DNA from: Phocaeicola intestinalis
Lineage (GTDB): Bacteria > Bacteroidota > Bacteroidia > Bacteroidales > Bacteroidaceae
Length of the DNA: 64,000 nt
Direction of reading: 5' to 3'
Assembly: GCF_014837065.1 (NCBI RefSeq)
Contig: NZ_JACSPP010000015.1
Coordinates: 1-64,000, forward strand
Positions 18,932-28,236 of the stretch are shown piece by piece (the stretch's first letter is position 1; each line of letters begins with the position of its first letter). Under the pieces are notes generated by a model. That model did not search any database, was not told the DNA's origin, and worked only from the letters and a program-made list of their open reading frames with translations. A program made the position numbers and the translations under genes.

Positions 18932-20125
18932 ATGATGAGTAGAAAATTTTTGTTTTTGGCAGTGTTTTCTATCCTAGGCTTATCGGCGTTTTCTCAAATG
19001 TCGGCCGATCGGATTTATTTCGGTGTAAAAGGAGGAATGGGGCTTTCGTGGGCTAAGTATTCCGAGTTGAAAAATCGTGACCCGAAAATGCTATTTGGTG
19101 GTGTAGGAGGGGTTTTTGCTGAATTTGAGTTCGGTGAGAACCGTTTGTTTTCTATCCGTCCAGAAGTGGACTGGCTTTCGCGAGGGACTAAAATCAGCGA
19201 CAGTGATTTGGATTATAAATTGAAGGCGAAATATGTAGACGTGCGTCTGCCTTTAATTTTTAATTTTGGTGATTATCAAAGCGTACGTCCGTATGTGTAT
19301 GTGGCTCCGGTTGTCGGCTTTGTGCGTGGCGGTGATATATCGCTCACCGAACATGGTATGGATTATAAAGTGGATGTTTCTGAAGCCAATATGGCAAACA
19401 CTTATTTTGCCGGTGCAGTAGGAGCCGGAGTGAAAATACCCATTCATTTGAACGGAGGCAAACGTTTGCAGTTTGCTTTGGAAGCCAATTATCAGTATGG
19501 GTTTACCGATACCTACAGTGATATGGAAAAGAGTGGAGAGGCTATTGCTGTTAATCGTTTCTGGTATGACATCCGTGGCAACCGGAAATTGCAGGGACTT
19601 GAGATAACCGCTTCGCTTTCTGTGCCGTTGAGTATCTTTAAACGGACACCTAAAAAGAAAGTCGTAGAACCTGTATATGTACCCGAACCGGTAGTAGTGG
19701 AAGAAAAACCGGTGGTGGAAGAAAAGCCTTGCTATACATTGGAGGAAATTATGGAATTGCTGGGTAAGGGCGAGTCTATTACAGGTAAGACCATTTGTGC
19801 GATAGACATCATTAATTTTGAATTTGATAAGAGTACCATCAAGAAAGAGTCGTATCCGTATCTTGACAAAATTGTGCGCTTGATGAAGAATACGCCGATT
19901 CATGTGGTTGTAAGAGGGCATACGGACAATGTTGGTGATGCCGATTACAATATGGAACTTTCGAAAAAACGTGCGGAGGCCGTTTACAATTATTTGTTGA
20001 AAGCGGGTGTAGAACCCAGTCATTTGTCGTATGAATATTACGGAATGACGCGTCCTATTTCGACCAATGATACTCCGGAAGGTCGTTTGATGAACCGTCG
20101 TGTAGAATTTGAAATTACCGAATAA
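18932..20125 (+). CDS. OmpA-family outer-membrane protein
   Basis: A 397-aa protein with a signal peptide (LAVFSILGLSAFS), an N-terminal porin-type beta barrel (about 25-225, IYFGVKGGMGLSWAKY), a proline/glutamate/valine linker (VEPVYVPEPVVVEEKP, about 245-270) and a C-terminal OmpA peptidoglycan-binding domain (about 290-395). That domain contains NFEFDKSTIKKESYPYLD, VRGHTDNVGD and LSKKRAEAVYNYL. It ties the outer membrane to the cell wall. A lipoprotein gene follows 20 bp later and is probably cotranscribed. Confidence 0.93.
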   Translation: MMSRKFLFLAVFSILGLSAFSQMSADRIYFGVKGGMGLSWAKYSELKNRDPKMLFGGVGGVFAEFEFGENRLFSIRPEVDWLSRGTKISDSDLDYKLKAKYVDVRLPLIFNFGDYQSVRPYVYVAPVVGFVRGGDISLTEHGMDYKVDVSEANMANTYFAGAVGAGVKIPIHLNGGKRLQFALEANYQYGFTDTYSDMEKSGEAIAVNRFWYDIRGNRKLQGLEITASLSVPLSIFKRTPKKKVVEPVYVPEPVVVEEKPVVEEKPCYTLEEIMELLGKGESITGKTICAIDIINFEFDKSTIKKESYPYLDKIVRLMKNTPIHVVVRGHTDNVGDADYNMELSKKRAEAVYNYLLKAGVEPSHLSYEYYGMTRPISTNDTPEGRLMNRRVEFEITE

Positions 20126-20145
20126 TAAGTTAAGGAGGAAAGATT

Positions 20146-21402
20146 ATGAAAAAGATAAATGCAATAATAAATAGCTTTGCGTTTTTATTGCTGGCTGTAT
20201 TGATGTCTGCGTGTAATAAAGACGGCATTGAAACCATTGTGATAGAAGACGGACAGCCGAGTCTGGCACAAATGCTGATTGGTCGTTGGAATCCCACAGG
20301 AGGTGAAATGGCAAATCCCAGTACGGGGGAAGTGACAGAAGATATAAATATAAGTGATGTTCCATGGCTGGATTTTGGAGAAAACGGAATAGGTTCATGG
20401 GGTAATGGAGGAAGCGGAACCGGTGGAAGTGCCGGAGAAAGCTTCGATTGGAATGCAGATGAGGGGAGTGGACCCATTATCGGCGGTGGAAGCGGTTATG
20501 ACGGTGAAGGTCCTTCTGTTACTTTTGGAGGCGAACGTTGGTATATCTTCCAGCTTACCGAGCGTATCTTGATCATTTACCGATTTTATGGCGATTATAT
20601 TATCATTTATTATTATTATCGTGTAGGTGATTATAATGAGCCGGAACCTGAACCGACACCGGAACCGGGAAACGATTGTCCATATCAGCCGCAGTTCTCT
20701 GACAATCAACGTATCGTACGGATAGAAGAAACAGGTAATGTCGCAGGGTATCGATTTGAAAATGTTTATCTTTATGAATATGATGATTTGGGACGCATAT
20801 CTTCTTTTTCTTATGGAGTGAATGAAAATGAATTATATTGGACTTGGAATTATCAATATGATGCGGAGAAAGTTTCTGTAGCTCTTAATGATGCTTCGGA
20901 TTGGTGTTTTGAAGGTTATTTCAATGAAGATGGTTATATTACACGGACACGTAATGTGTTGGATGATGAAGATTTCGTGTGGTATGATTATAACGATGAG
21001 GGTTATCTTATAGGTGGTAAAACGATGGATGATTATATAGATGTGGAATATGATAATAATTGGAATCCTCTTTCTATTCATTATCCTAATGGAATGATTT
21101 GGCAGTATACCTATACGCGTGATGATATAAATTCGTATAGTGTGGATTTGAATAAGGTCGTATGTTCTTCCGGCTTCCAATTGGATGCAACACAAACCGA
21201 TTTCAATGGTTTTTTTGCACAATTTGATTTCTTGGGACATCGTGCTCCATGTTTAGTTGCAACAGAAAACACGTATGGAACTGCTTCAGGAATGGGGGAT
21301 GTATCTGAATTTAACTATGAGATGGCAAATGGTCGTATAGACCAAATAACTCGTTATCGAGGAAATTATATTTATACGTATAAAATTATTTATGCGAATT
21401 AG
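20146..21402 (+). CDS. DUF4595-like surface lipoprotein with glycine-rich region
   Basis: A 418-aa protein with a lipoprotein signal (LLLAVLMSAC, cysteine about C23). A glycine-rich segment follows (NGGSGTGGSAGES, about 87-125), then a PEPEPTPEPG linker (about 166-177) and a C-terminal part built of YxYDxxGR/YDYNDEGY-like strands, as in DUF4595 and Rhs-like repeats. It sits 20 bp after the OmpA gene behind an AAGGAGG-like ribosome site. Function unknown; the membership is by eye. Confidence 0.75.
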   Translation: MKKINAIINSFAFLLLAVLMSACNKDGIETIVIEDGQPSLAQMLIGRWNPTGGEMANPSTGEVTEDINISDVPWLDFGENGIGSWGNGGSGTGGSAGESFDWNADEGSGPIIGGGSGYDGEGPSVTFGGERWYIFQLTERILIIYRFYGDYIIIYYYYRVGDYNEPEPEPTPEPGNDCPYQPQFSDNQRIVRIEETGNVAGYRFENVYLYEYDDLGRISSFSYGVNENELYWTWNYQYDAEKVSVALNDASDWCFEGYFNEDGYITRTRNVLDDEDFVWYDYNDEGYLIGGKTMDDYIDVEYDNNWNPLSIHYPNGMIWQYTYTRDDINSYSVDLNKVVCSSGFQLDATQTDFNGFFAQFDFLGHRAPCLVATENTYGTASGMGDVSEFNYEMANGRIDQITRYRGNYIYTYKIIYAN

Positions 21403-21440
21403 TTCTCTCTTTCATACATAGATTGTAGTTAATCCAAGGG

Positions 21441-21480
21441 AAGCGAGGTTGTTTGATAAGCAACCTCGCTTTAGCTTTCT
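21441..21480. terminator. Intrinsic terminator between convergent genes
   Basis: AAGCGAGGTTG (21441-21451), a 9-nt loop and CAACCTCGCTT (21461-21471) form a perfect 11-bp stem. A T-rich tail follows in the plus direction (TTAGCTTTCTT). It ends the OmpA/lipoprotein transcript and may also serve the small lipoprotein gene on the other strand. Confidence 0.8.
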
Positions 21481-21872
21481 TATTCATTCTCTTCTTTCAG
21501 ATCCTGCAGCTGCTGTTTTATATCATCTACAAAATCATTTGCCTGTTCCATAATATCATCGAATTGCTTTTTCAGTTCCTCATGATTGAACTCGGCGGCT
21601 TTGTCCGACATCTCTTCTGAGAATTTTTCCAGTTCTTTCCGTTGGTCTTCGGTCATGTTTTCCAGTACTTTTTTGCCTTTTTCATTGATGCTGCGGTATT
21701 CTTCGCCTACCCGTTTCCAGTCTTCTTCCGTATAGGTAGATGCATTTTTGAGAGTTTCTTCGGTCAGGTTTTTCATGTCGTTCACGTAATCTTGGGCACT
21801 GTAGCTGGTGCATGCGGTGAGGCATATACCGGCAAAGCCGATGGCAAGGGTAAGGTGAGATAGTTTTTTCAT
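21480..21872 (-). CDS. Small helical lipoprotein
   Basis: A 130-aa lipoprotein from the chosen start MKKLSHLTLAIGFAGICLTAC (lipidated cysteine about C21). The mature part is highly charged and helical (YVNDMKNLTEETLKNASTYTEEDW, then acidic coiled-coil segments). An upstream in-frame ATG would lie between the -7 box (21902-21909, TACCTTTG on the minus strand) and the signal peptide and would spoil the latter. Similar DUF6565-like proteins occur in Bacteroides, but I do not assign a function. Confidence 0.8.
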   Translation of the reverse strand: MKKLSHLTLAIGFAGICLTACTSYSAQDYVNDMKNLTEETLKNASTYTEEDWKRVGEEYRSINEKGKKVLENMTEDQRKELEKFSEEMSDKAAEFNHEELKKQFDDIMEQANDFVDDIKQQLQDLKEENE

Positions 21873-21901
21873 AAATAGAAGTTTTTTGATGTGAGTGAAT
21901 A

Positions 21902-21950
21902 CAAAGGTAAACAAATTCTTGAAATCTGGCGGATATTTTCTTTATTTTTG
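21902..21950. promoter_or_regulatory. Divergent promoters: small lipoprotein (-) and GH2 gene (+)
   Basis: The minus strand reads TACCTTTG at 21902-21909. On the plus strand TTG (21920-21922), a spacer of about 20 bp and TATTTTTG (21943-21950) precede the GH2 ATG at 21981. The two promoters lie within 50 bp of each other and could share a regulator. Confidence 0.55.
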
Positions 21951-21980
21951 CAACAGATTCAGAAACCAAAATTGATACCC

Positions 21981-24344
21981 ATGAAAAAACAGATTCTTAT
22001 GTATGCATTGCTGGTGCTGTGCCTTTCGGTGTCGGCATCTTCCGGAAAACAATTGTTCAATAATGGCTGGCGTTTCCGTTTAGGTGATATCGCAGAAGCA
22101 AAAAACGAAGTATTTGATGACGGAGTGTGGAGGGAACTGACGCTTCCGCACGACTGGAGCATCGAAGGACGTTTTGACAAGGATGCACCAGCCGGTAATG
22201 ATGGAGGCTATTTACCTGCCGGCATCGGATGGTACCGCAAGACGTTTGAACTACCCAAGGCTATTGAGGGCAGGAAATACCAACTTTATTTCGAAGGAAT
22301 CTATATGAACTCGGAGGTCTATGTCAACGGGCAGCGTGCAGGTGGGCATCCGTATGGCTATTCTTCGTTTTTTGTAGATATTACATCGTATGTGAAAACG
22401 GGAAAGAATACGGTGGCGGTCAGAGTTGATAATTCGCAGCAGAAGAATTGCCGTTGGTATACAGGTTCGGGAATTTACCGTAATGTGTGGCTGGTTGAAA
22501 GTGAACTGGTGCACATCGCCAATTGGGGCATTCAGGTGACCACTCCCGACCTGCATACAGCCGTTGTTAAGACTGACATTGAGAACGAAACGGATGAAAA
22601 GAGGACAGTTGAAGTAAAAACAGAAGTATCCGGACAGCATCAGACTGAAACAATCGTGCTGGAGCCGGGTGAGCGGATTGGTGTAACGCATACCTTGGCA
22701 TTATCCGATGCAAAGCCTTGGTCGCCCGATACACCGAACTTGTATACCGCCCGCATCACCGTGACCGAAGAAGGGGAAACGGTAGATTGTAAAGAAGAAC
22801 GCTTCGGTTTCCGTACTTTGGCCTGTTCAGCCGAAAAAGGTTTTCTGTTGAATGGAAAGGCTGTCTTATTGAATGGCGGATGCCTGCATCACGACAACGG
22901 CATTTTGGGGGCGGCTGCCTACGACCGTGCCGAATGGAGGAAAGCAGAGCTGATGAAACAGGCTGGTTTCAATGCCGTACGTACTTCACACAACATTCCT
23001 TCGGAAATTTTTCTTCATGCTTGCGACGAGTTGGGGCTGTTGGTTATCGATGAAGCTTTCGACGGTTGGCGTGATGCCAAAAATACGTATGATTATCATA
23101 CGTTGTTTGACGAATGGTGGGAACGTGATATTGAAGCGATGGTGCTCCGCGACCGCAATCATCCCAGCATCTTCTGCTGGAGCATCGGTAATGAGGTCAT
23201 TGAGCGGAAGAAGATAGAGGTCGTGACTACGGCACGCAAACTGGCAGGCCTTTGCCGCAAACTGGATCCGACACGTCCGGTGACATCGGCGCTTGCCGCA
23301 TGGGACAAAGACTGGGAGATATACGACCCGTTGGCTGAAGCACACGATATTGTGGGGTATAATTATATGATACATAAATCAGAGGGAGATCATCAGCGTG
23401 TCCCTTCACGCATCATGATGCAGACCGAATCGTATCCCAACGATGCCTGGAAGAATTTCCGTAAAGTAAAAGACCATGCATACATTATCGGTGATTTTGT
23501 ATGGACGGCGGTAGACTATATCGGTGAGTCGGGTATCGGGCGCTGGTATTACGAAGGCGATGTGCCGGGCGAGCATTACCACCGTCCGCTTTATCCGTGG
23601 CATGCTGCTTATTGTGGCGATATCGACCTGACGGGACTGCGCAAACCTATCAGCCATTACCGCTCTATGTTGTGGAATGATGCGGGAGACGAGCATTTGT
23701 ACATCGCCGTAAAAGAGCCTGATGGCTACAAAGGAAAAATACAGACTACGCAGTGGGGGACGTGGCCTACTTTTGCTTCATGGAATTGGGAAGGGCATGA
23801 AGGTAAACCGATAGAAGTGGAAGTATATTCACATTATCCTATGGTACGGCTCTACTTGAATGACCAACTGATAGAGGAAAAGCCGGTAGCGGAAATGAAA
23901 GCTGTATTTTCCTTGGCATATACACCGGGTGTGCTGAAAGCTGAAGGCATCCGCAATGGAGAAACAATCGAAACACAGACCTTGCGAACAGCAGGAAAAC
24001 CTGTTGCTCTGCGCCTTACAGCGGACCGAAGTAAGCTCAATGCCGACGGGCAGGACCTTTCGTTTATAGTAATAGAGGCAATCGATGCGGAAGGGCAGAC
24101 CGTACCGGTGGCTGATAACCGGTTATCGGTATCTGTCGAGGGGGCGGCTACGTTGCTTGCTTTAGGCAATGCCGACATCAAAGACGAAGACCCGTATTTC
24201 GATTCTACGCATCGCTTATGGAAAGGACGTGCATTGCTGGTGGTGCGTTCCAATAAGAAGAGCGGTAAAGCAAGCATACAGGTATCTGTCGGGGATATCG
24301 GCGGAAAGGATATGAAGCAGCGTCTTTCTCTTTCGTTCAGGTGA
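21981..24344 (+). CDS. Glycoside hydrolase family 2 (beta-galactosidase-like)
   Basis: A secreted 787-aa GH2 enzyme with signal peptide LLVLCLSVSASSG. Domains in order are the sugar-binding jelly roll (about 30-190), an Ig-like domain (about 195-290), the TIM barrel (about 295-590) with acid/base E405 in SIGNEV and probable nucleophile E483 in QTESYP, then DUF4982-like and Ig-like C-terminal modules. The start was moved to 21981 because the promoter box at 21943-21950 lies downstream of the longest ORF start. The substrate is unassigned; no SusC/SusD pair is nearby. Confidence 0.92.
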   Translation: MKKQILMYALLVLCLSVSASSGKQLFNNGWRFRLGDIAEAKNEVFDDGVWRELTLPHDWSIEGRFDKDAPAGNDGGYLPAGIGWYRKTFELPKAIEGRKYQLYFEGIYMNSEVYVNGQRAGGHPYGYSSFFVDITSYVKTGKNTVAVRVDNSQQKNCRWYTGSGIYRNVWLVESELVHIANWGIQVTTPDLHTAVVKTDIENETDEKRTVEVKTEVSGQHQTETIVLEPGERIGVTHTLALSDAKPWSPDTPNLYTARITVTEEGETVDCKEERFGFRTLACSAEKGFLLNGKAVLLNGGCLHHDNGILGAAAYDRAEWRKAELMKQAGFNAVRTSHNIPSEIFLHACDELGLLVIDEAFDGWRDAKNTYDYHTLFDEWWERDIEAMVLRDRNHPSIFCWSIGNEVIERKKIEVVTTARKLAGLCRKLDPTRPVTSALAAWDKDWEIYDPLAEAHDIVGYNYMIHKSEGDHQRVPSRIMMQTESYPNDAWKNFRKVKDHAYIIGDFVWTAVDYIGESGIGRWYYEGDVPGEHYHRPLYPWHAAYCGDIDLTGLRKPISHYRSMLWNDAGDEHLYIAVKEPDGYKGKIQTTQWGTWPTFASWNWEGHEGKPIEVEVYSHYPMVRLYLNDQLIEEKPVAEMKAVFSLAYTPGVLKAEGIRNGETIETQTLRTAGKPVALRLTADRSKLNADGQDLSFIVIEAIDAEGQTVPVADNRLSVSVEGAATLLALGNADIKDEDPYFDSTHRLWKGRALLVVRSNKKSGKASIQVSVGDIGGKDMKQRLSLSFR

Positions 24345-24448
24345 CGTTGAAGCATTGGGGGCAGCACACAGAGACTGGCATCATCCGTGTGCTGCCGGTT
24401 GGTATTGTTTATTATGAATGTCCACGGTTAGCCAATCCGGCTGAGTTG

Positions 24449-24539
24449 AAAACGCAGTATATATCCATAGGCGTATGCAGTATATATTCAAATGCGTATG
24501 CAGTATATATTCAACCGCGTATGCAGTATATATTCATTT
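24449..24539. repeat. 23-bp tandem repeat, three full units plus one decayed
   Basis: Units start at 24471, 24494 and 24517, each opening GCGTATGCAGTATATATTCA with a variable 3-nt end. A decayed copy (ACGCAGTATATATCCA) precedes them. It sits between the GH2 stop and the end of the convergent acyltransferase gene. No gene is supported in the gap 24345-24571. Confidence 0.85.
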
Positions 24540-24571
24540 TTCAGGACTATATATTGGCTGTGGGCGGACAT

Positions 24572-25765
24572 TCATTTTGTCTTATTTGCATCAGAAGGGG
24601 TGGCAGGTTTGAACAATTGCTTTTTCAGCCATTCACGTACTGGCAGGTCGTAGAGGCGGTAAGCTCCGTATGCTATCAGAATAGCAAGCAGGAAAGTGCT
24701 GACTGCAACGAATATGTGTGTGCCTGTGGGGGCATCTTTGTGGCTGTTTGCCCATGCCATTTGCATATAAATAAGCGGGTAATGGGTGATGTATAGTGGA
24801 AAAGATATGTCGCCGAGGAACTTATTGATGCTTTCCGAGGTGCTTCCCTTTACGCTGCTTCCGGCGCCTATGGATACGATAAGCGGAAAGAAAACCAGGA
24901 TACAGGCAGCTTCGTAAAGCCCGTTTGTCCAGCGTGCGTTTCCTTCCGGACCTAATCCCATCCAGGGCATGCACAGTAATACGACAATCATTGCCGAGCA
25001 CCACCAGAATCCTCCTTTTACCTTGATAAGTTTTCCGGTGCGCGACAACAGCAGTCCACAGAAGAAAGGATAGAGCAGGCGTGTCAATCCTATCTGTAAT
25101 TGGTCGGGAGAAAGACACCAGCCTCCTATTACCGTATAGGAAGCCGAAGAGCGTGCAGCCAGGAAACCGAAAATGTCAATGTTCAGGCAAAGCACGAGGG
25201 TCATGATACCGAAGAGTACCACACAGGCACCCAATGCTTTTCGTGAAAAGTGTCTGAAAAGGACGGCATATAAGAAATTGGCAAGATATTCCCATTGCAA
25301 TGACCATGCCGGACCGTTCAGGGGATTGGTTTCTCCCCATCCACGGATGTCCATCGATGTGGGTATGGGAATCATGGTAAATGCCCATAGCATAATCAGG
25401 GCTGTTTTATACCAAGGCGTGTCTCCGATAAGCGGAAAGCTGGAGCAATCACCGAAATAGAACAGGGCGGCTCCAAACAATGAACCGAATATCACCATCG
25501 GATGCAGGCGGATAAGCCGCCGTTTGACAAATCCCCATGTCGACATACGGTCCCATCGGTCATCGTAAGCATACCCTATGACAAATCCCGACAAGACGAA
25601 AAAGAAGTCTACAGCAAGATAGCCGTGATTGATGGGCTGGCTGGTACCGCCGTGGTAATAGGTTTCAAACAAATGGTAGGCTACGACAAGCACAGCGGCT
25701 ACACCGCGTAGTCCATCCAGTATTTCGTAGCGTGGCTTAGAGGCAAGATATACATTGCTTTTCAT
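24572..25765 (-). CDS. Acyltransferase family 3 (OafA/NodX-like) membrane protein
   Basis: A 397-aa integral membrane O-acyltransferase with about ten helices. It starts with the family hallmark RYEILDGLRGVAAVLVVAYHLFE, followed by AVDFFFVLSGFVIGYAY and GDISFPLYITHYPLIY. Such enzymes acetylate or succinylate surface glycans. There is no SGNH domain. The neighbours give no glycan pathway, so the acceptor is unknown. Confidence 0.92.
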   Translation of the reverse strand: MKSNVYLASKPRYEILDGLRGVAAVLVVAYHLFETYYHGGTSQPINHGYLAVDFFFVLSGFVIGYAYDDRWDRMSTWGFVKRRLIRLHPMVIFGSLFGAALFYFGDCSSFPLIGDTPWYKTALIMLWAFTMIPIPTSMDIRGWGETNPLNGPAWSLQWEYLANFLYAVLFRHFSRKALGACVVLFGIMTLVLCLNIDIFGFLAARSSASYTVIGGWCLSPDQLQIGLTRLLYPFFCGLLLSRTGKLIKVKGGFWWCSAMIVVLLCMPWMGLGPEGNARWTNGLYEAACILVFFPLIVSIGAGSSVKGSTSESINKFLGDISFPLYITHYPLIYMQMAWANSHKDAPTGTHIFVAVSTFLLAILIAYGAYRLYDLPVREWLKKQLFKPATPSDANKTK

Positions 25766-25966
25766 GCGTAAAATATTTTAATTTGTGAAACTTACAGGAG
25801 GTAAGAAGTCAAGTAGAAGCCAACACCTTTTAGGCTGATAGCATAAGCAGTGCCATTGCCCTTTATTCTTCATTCTTTACTTTCTCTACCTTCTTGTAGT
25901 ATATGCAAAGATAATGGATAATGCTTGTTTTCGATATTCCGCTATAAAAGTAAAGTCTTCATTAAA

Positions 25967-26096
25967 AAACTGTTTTGAATTTCTACAAAAAGTTTTTTCT
26001 CGTCTTGATGTGTTCGTTTTCGTGTGTGCTTTGGCAGTTTTTGGGGTCTTCAAAACTCATCCTAAATCAGCATACGATAAATTCAAAACAATTCCT
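25967..26096. repeat. Dispersed inverted-terminus element, copy A (130 bp)
   Basis: It begins AAACTGTTTTGAATTTCT and ends AAATTCAAAACAATTCCT. The left half matches the reverse complement of copy B at 52180-52271 (shared CAAAAAGTTTTT, CTTGATGT and GTTTTCGTGTGTGCTTTGG). The right half (ACTCATCCTAAATCAGCATA) matches copy C at 32788-32836. A short ORF spans it but looks accidental. Confidence 0.75.
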
Positions 26097-26161
26097 AAAA
26101 AAATATTTTATTTTTTGATATAATCTGTGAGGAAAGCGGAATGCCTTTGCGGGAATTGTGC

Positions 26162-27400
<1,239 letters not shown>

Positions 27401-27406
27401 TTTTTT

Positions 27407-27551
27407 ACCACAGATTACACAGATTTTCAATTAAAATTATTTGAATATCCGCAAACAGCCAATGTAGGGGCGTATCGCATACGCCCCTACAGGTTGATTG
27501 GCAAGATGCGGGCATTCATATAAAATTATTTTAATCTGTGTAATCTGTGGT
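27407..27551. repeat. Concentric palindromic repeats between convergent genes
   Basis: The outer pair is a perfect 19-bp inverted repeat, ACCACAGATTACACAGATT (27407-27425) and its complement (27533-27551). Inside are the arms TGAATATCCGCA (27442-27453) and TGCGGGCATTCA (27507-27518). At the centre is a 27-bp palindrome (27464-27490) made of GTAGGGGCGTAT, CGC, ATACGCCCCTAC. Each layer also occurs alone elsewhere in the window. It may also end transcription of both neighbours. Confidence 0.9.
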
Positions 27552-27561
27552 GAAAGACAAC

Positions 27562-28134
27562 CTACACGCGGTCGGCTTCCACGTATCCGTGCATCACGGC
27601 ATAGATGGCGAGGGCGGACACCGACTTGATGCCCAGCTTTTCGGTAATGTTCTTGCGGTGCGAGATGACCGTGGTGAGGCTGATGTTGAGCCGTTCGGCT
27701 ATTTCCTTGTTGATGCAGCCTTTGGTAAGGAGCACCAGCACTTCGATTTCGCGGGGCGAAAGGTCGTGCGCGGTGGCGTGCAGGGGAGGTAAGGAGTGAT
27801 GCCCGTACTGGCGCAGGCGCACGATGGCTTTCAGCAGTTCGTCTTGTGCAAGGGTGCAGTTCAGCGTGGGTACGCCGTTCAGCTGCGGATGTTCCCCGTT
27901 CGAAAGCACGATGGTTTTCGGTTGCCGTTCAAGGAAGAATGCGGTATGCATGAAGTAGATTTGTGCCGACACGAAGTAGTGGGCATACATGTCGGGCGTG
28001 TCGTCTATCAGTTGTCCGAAAGACGAGAACATACGGATTACGGCATTGGGTATCAGCTCTTCGAGAATGGTTCGCAATCCGAGTGCAGCCAGCGTGTTTT
28101 GTTCGAGGATGGCAATTTCAGGTGTATGTGGCAT
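27562..28134 (-). CDS. LuxR-type HTH transcriptional regulator
   Basis: A 190-aa protein. The C-terminal LuxR/FixJ helix-turn-helix (about 125-185) is clear: LSPREIEVLVLLTKGCINKEIAERL and TTVISHRKNITEKLGIKS. The N-terminal half has the length and start of a receiver domain (PEIAILEQNTLAALGLRTIL) but the acidic pocket and phospho-acceptor aspartate are not recognisable, so it is probably a phosphorylation-independent pseudo-receiver. No kinase gene is adjacent. Its targets are unknown. Confidence 0.88.
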   Translation of the reverse strand: MPHTPEIAILEQNTLAALGLRTILEELIPNAVIRMFSSFGQLIDDTPDMYAHYFVSAQIYFMHTAFFLERQPKTIVLSNGEHPQLNGVPTLNCTLAQDELLKAIVRLRQYGHHSLPPLHATAHDLSPREIEVLVLLTKGCINKEIAERLNISLTTVISHRKNITEKLGIKSVSALAIYAVMHGYVEADRV

Positions 28135-28147
28135 GGTATGCGTTTTT

Positions 28148-28236
28148 TTTCACCACAGATTACACAGATTAAATTCATTCATTTTTTCTGTGTATTCTGT
28201 GGTGAATTATTTCTAAATCTGTGTAATCTGTGGTGA
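28148..28236. repeat. CACAGATT-type repeat, three arms; supplies an ORF end
   Basis: CACCACAGATTACACAGATT is followed by two inverted copies (CTGTGTATTCTGTGGTGAA, then AATCTGTGTAATCTGTGGTG). The last arm encodes the final PQITQI and stop codon of the FAD oxidoreductase gene. Only 78 bp separate that stop from the LuxR gene. Confidence 0.85.

Noticed and set aside
24449..24539. CRISPR array
   Set aside because: Units are contiguous with no spacers between repeats, and no cas genes are present in the window.
24341..24796. 151-codon open frame over the 23-bp tandem repeat
   Set aside because: It runs through the repeat and then antisense into the acyltransferase gene; composition is not protein-like.
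25914..26123. 69-codon open frame after the acyltransferase promoter region
   Set aside because: It lies mostly within dispersed repeat copy A, so the frame is a by-product of the repeat.
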